The notes: generated from the letters alone by a model not told the origin. A DNA stretch of 8,835 nucleotides from Nitrospirota bacterium (GCA_029883145.1 JAOUJR010000057.1:1-8835); one strand, 5' to 3'; positions 1 to 6,151 are shown, numbered from the stretch's first letter. A program made the numbers and translations.

Positions 1-74
1 AGAGCGACAAGGGGAGGAATAAATATGTATGTTTCAACCCCTGAAACAGGAAAAAGCATATAGAGAAAATCCAT
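1..74 (-). CDS. TauE/SafE-family membrane transporter, N-terminal fragment
   Basis: The reverse strand holds an ATG at position 74 and an open frame of 24 codons to the window edge. A ribosome-binding site AGAGG lies five bases upstream of the ATG (complement of 80-84). The peptide begins MDFLYMLFPVSGVETY and continues IFIPPLVA. The PVSGV...PPLVA pattern recalls the start of TauE/SafE-type permeases (sulfite/sulfoacetate or other anion exporters), where it precedes the first membrane helix. The rest of the gene lies outside the window, so transporter identity rests on a short N-terminus and substrate cannot be inferred. It is divergent from the anti-sigma gene, about 190 bases away. A competing plus-strand frame through the same bases (ending in TAG at 61-63) is less convincing. 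Confidence 0.6.
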   Translation of the reverse strand, partial: MDFLYMLFPVSGVETYIFIPPLVA

Positions 75-267
75 ATCAACCTCTGCTTGACGAATGAAAT
101 CAGAATTGAATCTATTTCAATAACTTAAACACAAAATTCTAAGAAAACCTTCGGTCAAGGGGATAAATATTTATACATAACCGAATGTTTTTTCCAGTCT
201 TCGTGTTTTAATATATAAGATTTTAATGTTATCTATGAAAGAGATTTAATAAAATTTGGAGGATCAA
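75..267. promoter_or_regulatory. divergent intergenic region between transporter and anti-sigma gene
   Basis: This AT-rich spacer must hold promoters for both flanking genes. Rightward, TTGACG at 87-92 and TCTATT at 111-116 (18-base spacer) form a weak sigma-70-like pair, but this would give a leader of about 145 bases. AT-rich -10-like runs also occur near 212-219. None is compelling, and I could not identify an ECF-type promoter. No small gene is supported here. Confidence 0.3.
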
Positions 268-689
268 GTGAAGGATTGTAAAAATATGAGAAGAAAGTTG
301 TCTGCCTTTCTGGACAATGAATTAACTATGGAGGAAGCAGTAAAGCTCAGGCAGCATCTGGAAAAGTGTGTGAAGTGCATGCGAGAACTTGATGAAATGA
401 AGGGGGTCTGGAATTTGATAGGCAAGATAGAAGATATAGAACCTTCTCCCTATTTTTGGGAAGTCCTCCATGCCAGGTTGATATCCCAGAGAAAAGGTCT
501 TTCTATTAAGGTCTTTCTATTAAGGTAAGAGACTTTGTCAAATCCATAGGGAATTTGATGATAGACCTGTTTGATGTTTCATTGAAGCCAACAACGATCC
601 ATACATTTTTCCTGGATGTCTTCAATGATTTCCCTCCAGAATCATTTGGTCAGTTAATTTACCCAACACCTCTAAATAAGGTCAGATAG
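268..689 (+). pseudogene. zf-HC2 anti-sigma factor, frameshifted by a 14-bp tandem duplication
   Basis: The gene starts at GTG 268, five bases after a GGAGG site (258-262). An in-frame TTG at 256 is too close to that site to be the start. The N-terminal half has the zinc anti-sigma pattern: Cys near residue 4, a DNEL segment, then His-x3-Cys-x2-Cys (HLEKCVKC) around residues 29-36. This fold normally holds an ECF sigma factor inactive. The current frame stops at TAA 526-528 after 86 codons, because a 14-base unit (496-509) is repeated at 510-523. Removing one copy restores an open frame to TAG 687-689, giving a 135-residue protein ending in FNDFPPESFGQLIYP and KVR. The restored stop overlaps the Shine-Dalgarno of the sensor gene, as expected for a coupled operon pair. 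No clear membrane segment is visible in the restored protein. It is broken as read, but reversion by loss of one repeat is possible. Confidence 0.8.
494..526 (+). repeat. 14-bp tandem duplication inside the anti-sigma gene
   Basis: The unit GGTCTTTCTATTAA occurs at 496-509 and again at 510-523. Period-14 identity extends from 494 to 526. Fourteen is not a multiple of three, so the second copy shifts the reading frame and creates the early TAA at 526-528. The two copies are identical, which suggests a recent event. Confidence 0.95.
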
Positions 690-699
690 GAGGCTAAAA

Positions 700-1179
700 G
701 TGGAGATAGATTCGTTTTTTGCAGGTTTTTTCTCAGGTATTTTTTTAATTATATTTTTAATAGGACTCCGTCTCTATTTAGCTAAAAGGGCAAATCCTTC
801 TTTCAAAAGGATTAGGGGGTATCTGGATTTGATTCCTTCTCTAACCATTGAGCAGAGGGAGAAATTGGGAGAGATAAGGAAGGTTTTTTTGCCAAAAGTA
901 GCCCAGCTCAGGGAAGAATTACGTAATAAAAGGCGTGTCCTGGCCGGTCTTCTCTTTTCCGCTCTAATTGATAAAATGGCCATTGCACAAAAAATGGAAG
1001 AGGTTACAGCATTACAGATGAAGCTCGAGGAGGAAGTAATAGATCATATCTTGGAAGAGAAGATGCTGCTTAACCGAGAACAACAGGCACAGTTCTATCA
1101 GATTATTATTGATCAGTTCCGTGCAGGAGGATTAGGTGTTCATGGTGTAGGTGGCAGGTGGGAGAAGGAAAGGGGATAA
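700..1179 (+). CDS. membrane-anchored CpxP/Spy/CnrX-like (LTxxQ) stress sensor
   Basis: The 159-residue protein starts at GTG 700, six bases after a strong AGGAGG (688-693). Residues 6-28 form one hydrophobic segment, followed by basic residues. The rest is almost entirely helical and charged, with two LTxxQ-type motifs: LTIEQ at 48-52 and LNREQ at 124-128. This is the arrangement of the Spy/CpxP/ZraP/CnrX superfamily, whose members are periplasmic envelope-stress or metal sensors and are often encoded beside ECF sigma/anti-sigma pairs. The C-terminus is rich in Gly with one His (143-154). The acidic N-terminus and the basic residues after the helix make topology uncertain by the positive-inside rule. 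It is downstream of the broken anti-sigma gene, and its own frame is intact. Its ligand is unknown. Confidence 0.72.
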   Translation: MEIDSFFAGFFSGIFLIIFLIGLRLYLAKRANPSFKRIRGYLDLIPSLTIEQREKLGEIRKVFLPKVAQLREELRNKRRVLAGLLFSALIDKMAIAQKMEEVTALQMKLEEEVIDHILEEKMLLNREQQAQFYQIIIDQFRAGGLGVHGVGGRWEKERG

Positions 1180-1203
1180 ACGAACTATTGGATTTGCTGA
1201 AGG

Positions 1204-1764
1204 CTAAAGATACAGTGTTAGTGTTTTCTTTAGATTCTGACGCGCCCTCTGTATCAATGATTCAACAGCCGAAACAGAGCATCCCATCATATGGCTAATT
1301 TCGCTGTAGGAGAAACCATCATATTTCTGAAGGAGCAATGCGATTCTCTGTTTTTTGGGTAGATCTCTGATTGAATCACGAATAATATCCATAAGCTCTT
1401 TATTCTCAAGTGTCTTTTCTGGACAACAATCATAAGGTGCTATCGCAAGGAATCCTGCCTCGTTAAATTCAAAAATATCCACTATTTGAGGACGGTTTTT
1501 ATTATCCCTTATCTGATTTAAACAGAGATTCGAGGCTATCGTGAAAAGCCACGTTTTAAATTTTGATTTTGGTTTGTAATTCTTTGCAGCCTTGAACACC
1601 TTTATGAATACCTACTGAGTTATGTCTTCGGTTATGGTTTTATCTCCAATAAATCTTGTGATAAAGTTTATGAGAGGTTTCTGGTAGAGTTCAACAATTT
1701 CCTTAAATGCTGAAATATTTCCTTCAGAAATCTCGGACATTATCTTTGCTTCCCGTTCTTCCAT
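1204..1764 (-). pseudogene. ECF (RpoE-like) sigma factor interrupted by an in-frame amber codon
   Basis: Read on the minus strand from ATG 1764, the frame encodes a sigma-70 family ECF protein of 186 codons, the usual length. Codon 51 is TAG (complement of 1612-1614). Region 2.2 reads EDITQ-stop-VFIKVFKAAKNY, where homologues have TQEVF, so a single GAG-to-TAG change explains the break. Region 2.3-2.4 follows (FKTWLFTIASNLCLNQIRD). Region 4 is intact (DLPKKQRIALLLQ, then YSEISHMMGCSVSAVESLI and RARQNLKK). The only later start is GTG 1599 with a weak AAGG upstream; it would give 131 residues without the core-binding region 2.1-2.2. The Shine-Dalgarno before 1764 is poor, and ATG at codon 9 is an alternative start. 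The gene converges on the sensor gene with a 24-base gap, whereas sigma and anti-sigma genes usually lie in the same direction. Confidence 0.85.
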
Positions 1765-1911
1765 AGAGAATTATTTATAATTTTAATTTTAAAAACAACT
1801 AAATTCTTATTATAATCTCATAAGATTGATATCAGTTAGATCGTTAATAGGTCTTGACATACTTCTTCATTTGAAGAGGGTTAAGCTACACTAAGATTTT
1901 GAGAATATTTA

Positions 1912-2766
1912 ATGCGTAAACTTGGTGTCCATACTTCTATTGCAGGGGGATTGCATCGGAGTGTAGAGAGGGCTCATGCCCTGGGGTGTACTACGGTACA
2001 GATATTTTCTCACAACCCAAGAGGATGGGCGGTAAAATCTATTTCTCAAGAAGAAGCAGCAATATTTAAATCAATGAAAACACATTTTGATGTCTCACCT
2101 GTGTATATCCATACATCATATTTAATCAATATGGCATCAAGAGATAGTGGTCTGAAAAAGAAATCTATCAACCTGCTTGTCATTGAAATGGACAGGGCTG
2201 ATACAATGGGTGCTGACTATGTGGTACTTCATCCAGGAAGTGCATCGGGAGATGACCAATATGTTTCAAGGTCACGAGCAGTTAATGCATTAAATGAGGT
2301 TGCTGCAATGGGTCAATGGAATGCAGGTCTTCTTATAGAAAATACCGCTGGAGAAAAAGGAGATATATCGTCAACGATAGAGAACCTATCAGATATTATC
2401 AATGGCGTTAAGGAATCATTAATAAAGGGTATATGCATTGATACCTGCCATGCTTTTGCTGCAGGCTATGACATCAGAAATGATAAGGGCATACAAAATT
2501 TTTCAGACAAGATAGAAAAATATATCGGTCTTGACAATGTAAAACTTATCCATCTTAATGATTCAAAGGGAGATATTGGATCAGGCGTTGACAGGCATGA
2601 ACATATTGGTATTGGACAAATTGGATCGAAAGGATTAAAGATATTTATTTGCTATTCTTCCTTCAGAAATATCCCTTTAATTCTTGAGACACCAAAAAAG
2701 AGAGAATCCGATGATTCCCATAATCTCAGAAAGGTAAGGAAGATGATAAGGTCACTTGGAGACTGA
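1912..2766 (+). CDS. nfo: endonuclease IV (AP endonuclease)
   Basis: This 284-residue protein is a full-length member of the Nfo/Apn1 family. The family cuts the DNA backbone 5' to abasic sites and some oxidised bases during base excision repair, using a trinuclear zinc centre in a TIM barrel. All nine expected ligands can be placed by alignment to the family: H67 (IHTSYLIN), H107 (VLHPGS), E143 (IENTAG), D177 and H180 (CIDTCHAFAAGYD), H214 (LIHLNDSKG), D227 and H229 (DRHEHIGIG), and E259 (ILETPK). The start ATG has only a weak GAGA upstream at 1901-1904. It stands alone: an opposite-strand sigma pseudogene lies upstream, and downstream is a regulator with its own promoter. Catalytic activity is expected from the intact ligand set. 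Confidence 0.96.
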   Translation: MRKLGVHTSIAGGLHRSVERAHALGCTTVQIFSHNPRGWAVKSISQEEAAIFKSMKTHFDVSPVYIHTSYLINMASRDSGLKKKSINLLVIEMDRADTMGADYVVLHPGSASGDDQYVSRSRAVNALNEVAAMGQWNAGLLIENTAGEKGDISSTIENLSDIINGVKESLIKGICIDTCHAFAAGYDIRNDKGIQNFSDKIEKYIGLDNVKLIHLNDSKGDIGSGVDRHEHIGIGQIGSKGLKIFICYSSFRNIPLILETPKKRESDDSHNLRKVRKMIRSLGD

Positions 2767-2770
2767 AGTG

Positions 2771-2850
2771 ATAGTTCATAATTTTAGAACAATTGTTCAA
2801 AAAATAGCATTAAACAACAGTTGTTCACTAAAATGCAATTTATGTTCTCA
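2771..2850. promoter_or_regulatory. putative operator array: two dyads and four phased GTTC motifs
   Basis: Upstream of the regulator promoter there are two inverted repeats: GAACAATTGTTC (2787-2798, perfect) and AACAACAGTTGTT (2813-2825, perfect around a central A). Both share an AACAA...TTGTT core. GTTC occurs at 2774, 2795, 2823 and 2844, spaced 21, 28 and 21 bases, so each pair is about two helical turns apart. The adjacent gene encodes a winged-helix protein, so autoregulation is a reasonable but untested reading. AT-rich DNA produces some such patterns by chance. Confidence 0.4.
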
Positions 2851-2865
2851 AATGTAATTTTTTTG

Positions 2866-2894
2866 TTGACAATTAGAATCTATTGTGATATAAA
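2866..2894 (+). promoter_or_regulatory. near-consensus sigma-70 promoter, predicted leaderless
   Basis: A perfect TTGACA (2866-2871) is followed by a 17-base spacer and TATAAA (2889-2894), preceded by TGA as an extended -10. Transcription would start near 2901. The ATG of the next gene is at 2902 and has no Shine-Dalgarno, so the mRNA is predicted to be leaderless or nearly so. Confidence 0.8.
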
Positions 2895-2901
2895 CTAAGT
2901 A

Positions 2902-3447
2902 ATGTTAAAGAGTTTATTCTCATCATCAATAAGAGCAGATGTATTATCACTCCTTCTGAACAGCCCGGACGAACAATTCTATATCAGAGAGATCGCAACA
3001 ATTCTCAGGAAAAATCCTTCTGGTGTGAAGAGAGAACTCGACAACCTTGAGCAAATGGGTATAGTGAACAGTGAAAAGATTGTAAATCTCAAATATTTTC
3101 AGGCAAACAAAGAATCCCCGCTCTTTGCTGAGCTCAAAAATCTTATCACAAAGTCTCTCGGATTACCAGGTGCACTTAAGGCAGTTTTGAGGGCTTCTGG
3201 TGCAAAAGCTGCTTTTCTTTATGGTCCGTATGCAGAAGGTGAGGATGTAGGCACTGTCGATCTGTACGTTATCGGCGCATTATCATTACTCACCAAGGAG
3301 CTTAAGGATATAGAAAGAAGGTTTGATATAAAGATAAACTGCACTCTTGTTGACGAAGACGACTATAAACTTAAGAAAAAGAAGAAGGATGCGAACCTCA
3401 AAAGACTTTTGTCAGGTAAAAGAATTACGTTGATAGGGAGGCTTTGA
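2902..3447 (+). CDS. winged-helix regulator fused to a degenerate nucleotidyltransferase-fold domain
   Basis: The 181-residue protein has two parts. Residues 1-70 form an ArsR-like winged helix (EQFYIREIATILRKNPSGVK, then LDNLEQMGIV). Residues 75-181 match the MNT-type nucleotidyltransferase fold found in a common family of small regulators. In active members the catalytic motif reads GSxxxG...SDxDL. Here it is GPYAEGE (108-114) followed by VGTVDL (116-121): the Ser is Pro, the first catalytic Asp is Thr (118), only D120 remains, and the loop looks about two residues shorter. Nucleotidyl transfer is therefore unlikely, and a regulatory or ligand-binding role is more plausible. A lysine run lies at 157-162. 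The start follows from the promoter, which predicts a 5' end at the ATG. The target genes are unknown, and autoregulation is possible given the dyads upstream. Confidence 0.75.
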   Translation: MLKSLFSSSIRADVLSLLLNSPDEQFYIREIATILRKNPSGVKRELDNLEQMGIVNSEKIVNLKYFQANKESPLFAELKNLITKSLGLPGALKAVLRASGAKAAFLYGPYAEGEDVGTVDLYVIGALSLLTKELKDIERRFDIKINCTLVDEDDYKLKKKKKDANLKRLLSGKRITLIGRL

Positions 3448-3458
3448 ACTCAGAGTCG

Positions 3459-3491
3459 CCCGCGGTTACCTTTGCAACAGGTAAATGCGGG
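3459..3491 (+). promoter_or_regulatory. RNA hairpin in the leader of the Lys-rich micropeptide
   Basis: CCCGCGGTTACCT (3459-3471) can pair with AGGTAAATGCGGG (3479-3491) around a seven-base loop: eleven Watson-Crick pairs, one G-U and one mismatch in 13 positions. No T-run follows, so it is not an intrinsic terminator. It ends just before the purine-rich ribosome-binding site at 3496-3503. It may protect a processed mRNA or influence translation; its function is inferred. Confidence 0.6.
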
Positions 3492-3513
3492 ATAGAAAGG
3501 GGGTGAACAGTTA

Positions 3514-3573
3514 ATGGCAACAAAGAAAAAGGCAGCAAAGAAGCCGGCAAAGAAGACCGCAAAGAAGAAATAA
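3514..3573 (+). CDS. 19-residue Lys/Ala-rich micropeptide (histone H1-tail-like)
   Basis: ATG 3514 follows a strong AAAGGGGGTGA site (3496-3506). The encoded peptide is MATKKKAAKKPAKKTAKKK: ten Lys and five Ala in 19 residues, with AKK repeats. Such KKPAKK/AAKK runs are typical of the nucleic-acid-binding tails of bacterial histone H1-like and other lysine-rich proteins. No longer N-terminus is possible because an in-frame TAG lies at 3493-3495. A strong terminator begins 16 bases after the stop. Site, hairpin leader and terminator together argue that this is an expressed unit and not chance. Binding to DNA or RNA by charge is inference. It could also be the remnant of a longer H1-like gene. 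Confidence 0.65.
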   Translation: MATKKKAAKKPAKKTAKKK

Positions 3574-3588
3574 TTTTCCTTTACATGT

Positions 3589-3638
3589 GCAAAAAGGATT
3601 TTGGCTGGAGAAGAGATTCTCCAGCCTCTTCTTTTTGC
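3589..3638 (+). terminator. strong intrinsic terminator, probably bidirectional
   Basis: GGCTGGAGAA (3603-3612), loop GAGA, then TTCTCCAGCC (3617-3626) form a perfect 10-bp stem followed by TCTTCTTTTT (3627-3636). An outer arm GCAAAAAG (3589-3596) pairs with CTTTTTGC (3631-3638). On the minus strand the same structure is followed by a T-rich tract, so it can also stop transcripts from lpxC. Confidence 0.9.
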
Positions 3639-3715
3639 GGTCTTCCATAATAGTGAAACCCAATTCTGGGTAAAATTTCAAGTAAAATTTACAACTTATT
3701 GAAAATAAAAGATAT

Positions 3716-4600
3716 TTAAGTATGAATTACGGCGTATTGCTGCTCCAATTCTGGTTCTGAGAGCATTTCCCAGCAATCCCGATAGGCAGAGAGCTTTTTC
3801 AGAAACTTCAAGTTTGCAGAATGGCCTGATTTACTCGCAAAGATATGTCCGTAAATAGGAAATCCAAGCAGAGAAAAGTCACCGATTAAATCAAGCATTT
3901 TATGACGTACAAACTCGTCTTTGAACCTCAGACCGGATGGATTGAGTATGCCATCACTGCTGAGTAATATCGCATTATCAAGAGAACCACCTTTTGCAAA
4001 TCCATTTGCCCTCAGGTACTCAACATCCTTGAGAAACCCGAAGGTCCTTGCCGGAGCTATTTCCCTGGCAAAGACTTCTTCTGTGAGTTCTAAGCTTAAC
4101 TGCTGCTCTCCGAGCAAGTGATGATTAAAATGAATTCTGTAGGTGAGTCGCTTCCCCTCATAAGGAAACACTGCAATTTCAGCGTTACCATCGGTAAAGA
4201 CCATAGGACGTGTTATCTTGACGTATGGTCTTTTCTTGCCCTGTTTTGCGATTCCCCCCTTGAGAATTATGCTTAAGAACTCCATTGAGCTTCCGTCAAG
4301 GATAGGTATTTCAGGTCCGTTGACTTCTGCAATGACATTATCTATTCCCAGGCCAGACAGGGCAGCAAGCATGTGTTCAACGGTCCTGATTTTTACCCCA
4401 TTATACCCGAGAGTAGTCGAAAAGGCAGTATCTATCACAGATCCCATTGTTGCCTTTATTACCATCTCCTTGTCTGTCCTTACTAATACAATACCTGTGT
4501 CCCTTGGTGCTGGTTTAAGGCACACCTTTGAGAGCTTTCCTGTGTGAAGTCCTATGCCTTCAAAGCAAACTTCATGTTTTAAGGTACGTTGGAGTCGCAT
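3716..4600 (-). CDS. lpxC: UDP-3-O-acyl-N-acetylglucosamine deacetylase
   Basis: The 294-residue protein is full length for LpxC, the zinc amidase that catalyses the committed step of lipid A synthesis in the cytoplasm. It shows the TVEHMLAALSGLGIDN motif (E75, H76), EIPILDGSS, RTFGFL (186-191), the second zinc-ligand motif HKMLDLIGD (H233, D237) and the general acid/base GHSANLK (H260). Both halves of the duplicated fold are present. The ATG at 4600 has no visible Shine-Dalgarno. A TATATG-like -10 lies about 13 bases upstream, so a very short leader is possible. It lies 116 bases downstream of tldD on the same strand, and the bidirectional terminator at 3589-3638 is downstream. An active lpxC implies an outer membrane with lipopolysaccharide. 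Confidence 0.97.
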   Translation of the reverse strand: MRLQRTLKHEVCFEGIGLHTGKLSKVCLKPAPRDTGIVLVRTDKEMVIKATMGSVIDTAFSTTLGYNGVKIRTVEHMLAALSGLGIDNVIAEVNGPEIPILDGSSMEFLSIILKGGIAKQGKKRPYVKITRPMVFTDGNAEIAVFPYEGKRLTYRIHFNHHLLGEQQLSLELTEEVFAREIAPARTFGFLKDVEYLRANGFAKGGSLDNAILLSSDGILNPSGLRFKDEFVRHKMLDLIGDFSLLGFPIYGHIFASKSGHSANLKFLKKLSAYRDCWEMLSEPELEQQYAVIHT

Positions 4601-4716
4601 GATTACTTAAATCATATAGCAAATATGATGCCAGTTAAGAAATGTTGTAAAATAAGGGGTTAAAGCTTATAATGTGTGGATTCTCATCCATCGGTTGTGT
4701 TTAAATTGACACAGTA

Positions 4717-6102
4717 TTATACCGCTGCACCACCAATTACTATCTCTGGTATTCTGATTGTTGGCATTCCATCTGATACAGGAACTCCTTGTGCATCCTT
4801 ACCGCATGTCCCGATCGCAAATCCTAAATCAAAGCCAACCATATCTATGGATTTCAAGACATCTGGTCCGTTACCTGCCAGTGTTGCACCTCTCACAGGT
4901 TCGCCTATATTTCCTTTACTGATAAGATAGCCTTCCTGTACCTCAAAGACAAAATCACCTGTGACAGTATTTACCTGTCCACCTCCCATTTTCTTTACAA
5001 AGAGACCATACTCTACAGAGTTAATAATCTTTTCAGGGGACATGGTACCTGGCACGATATAGGTGTTGGTCATACGCGGTAGAGGCCGATGCTGGTATGA
5101 TTGTCTCCTGCCATTCCCTGTTGATATGACCCCATCTTTTCGCGCAGTCAGTCTATCGTACATATAGCTTTTCAAAATACCATTTTCTACAAGGACGGTC
5201 TGTTGAGAGGGAATACCTTCGTCATCAAACCTGAAGGAGCCTCTTTTACGTGCAATGGTTGAATCATCGATTACTGTAATAAGAGGTGATGCAATATTCT
5301 GTCCTATTTTTTGTGAGTATATAGAGAGTCCTTGTTGCGCAAGGTCAGCCTCAAGACCGTGGCCTACGGCTTCATGTATCATTGTACCACCTGCCTCATA
5401 TGAGATCACCACAGGCATCCTGCCTCCTGGCGCCCTTCTTGCAGAAAGCATCATCACAGCCCTTTTTGTTGCCTTAAGGCTTAACTCTTCTATATCAATG
5501 TCATCAAATAGCTCAAAACCTATTAAACCGCCTGAGAATTCGTATCCTGTCTGTATAATACTGCCATCTGATGCAATGACATGAATTGAAGTGAGTGTAT
5601 GAACCCTTTCATCTTCTGTAATTGTTCCGTCTGATGTTGCAATCTGAACTTTCTGAATAAAATCATTATAGGTTGCACTTGCCTGTTGTATCCTGTGGTC
5701 AAAACCCCGAGCGACAGTATTTGCCTTTCTCACAAGCGAAATCTTTCTGTCTATCGGTATATCGTTAGGGAATAGCTTAATAGTAAATGAAACAGGTGAA
5801 GTTTTGTTTTTTAGATCAACAACAGCATTGGTTATTGTGCCAGATGCAGCCTTGTATACCTCAGATGCAGCGGTCAATAAGGATTTTTCGGAGAGGTCAT
5901 TACTGTATGCATAGGCCGACTTGCCATTATAGATGAGGCGGATGCCCGCACCAGAGTCAACACCTGTAATTACTTTTTCAATCCTGTTGTCTTCAAGATG
6001 AATAAGAACTACCTTTTTGTGCTCAACAAATATATCTGCATAGTCACCGCCGGATGAGAGAGTTTTCTTCAGAACCTTTAAAAGAAGGTTGTTATCGAGC
6101 AT
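4717..6102 (-). CDS. tldD: TldD-type metalloprotease subunit
   Basis: The 461-residue protein is a full-length member of the TldD/PmbA (modulator of DNA gyrase) family. TldD with TldE forms a cytoplasmic heterodimeric protease that degrades unfolded peptides and trims precursors such as microcins. The zinc motif MIHEAVGHGLEAD supplies HExxxH (H243, E244, H248). The C-terminal GTCGKDAQGVPV carries the conserved Cys (C433) expected as third ligand, followed by the IGG near the end. This pattern marks TldD and not the non-catalytic TldE. No tldE/pmbA gene lies in the window. The start at 6102 is preceded by a perfect extended -10 and no Shine-Dalgarno. lpxC follows on the same strand, possibly with its own promoter. 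Confidence 0.94.
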   Translation of the reverse strand: MLDNNLLLKVLKKTLSSGGDYADIFVEHKKVVLIHLEDNRIEKVITGVDSGAGIRLIYNGKSAYAYSNDLSEKSLLTAASEVYKAASGTITNAVVDLKNKTSPVSFTIKLFPNDIPIDRKISLVRKANTVARGFDHRIQQASATYNDFIQKVQIATSDGTITEDERVHTLTSIHVIASDGSIIQTGYEFSGGLIGFELFDDIDIEELSLKATKRAVMMLSARRAPGGRMPVVISYEAGGTMIHEAVGHGLEADLAQQGLSIYSQKIGQNIASPLITVIDDSTIARKRGSFRFDDEGIPSQQTVLVENGILKSYMYDRLTARKDGVISTGNGRRQSYQHRPLPRMTNTYIVPGTMSPEKIINSVEYGLFVKKMGGGQVNTVTGDFVFEVQEGYLISKGNIGEPVRGATLAGNGPDVLKSIDMVGFDLGFAIGTCGKDAQGVPVSDGMPTIRIPEIVIGGAAV

Positions 6103-6107
6103 ATCGA

Positions 6108-6116
6108 ATTATATCA
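6108..6116 (-). promoter_or_regulatory. extended -10 promoter for tldD, predicted leaderless
   Basis: On the minus strand TGA-TATAAT (TATAAT is the complement of 6108-6113) is followed by only five bases before the ATG at 6102. The start site would fall on or beside the A of the ATG, so the tldD mRNA is probably leaderless. No good -35 box is visible, which an extended -10 can tolerate. Confidence 0.6.
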
Positions 6117-6151
6117 GAGGTTGAAGAAGTTTGGCGAGGCGGAGACAGGCT

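Noticed and set aside
1..63. Plus-strand open frame ending in TAG at 61-63, with a GGGGAGG before an ATG at 25
   Set aside because: The opposite strand gives a better explanation: a start with AGAGG site and a TauE/SafE-like N-terminus. The purine run is the complement of Pro codons.
774..983. Minus-strand frame inside the sensor gene
   Set aside because: It is antisense to a frame with a strong ribosome-binding site, membrane segment and LTxxQ motifs.
1854..1897. TTGACA (1854-1859) followed by a small dyad CTTCTTC/GAAGAGG upstream of nfo as a promoter-operator
   Set aside because: No acceptable -10 box lies at 16-18 bases, and the hairpin has a G-U pair and only seven positions.
3671..3693. 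Short direct repeat GTAAAATTT and a 5-bp hairpin downstream of lpxC
   Set aside because: They are too short and AT-rich to separate from chance, and the strong terminator at 3589-3638 already explains transcription stop.
3921..4547. Plus-strand open frames across lpxC
   Set aside because: They lie wholly antisense to the conserved lpxC frame, show no family motif and have no ribosome-binding site.
4676..5584. Plus-strand open frames across tldD
   Set aside because: They are antisense shadows of a strongly conserved protein without recognisable domains.
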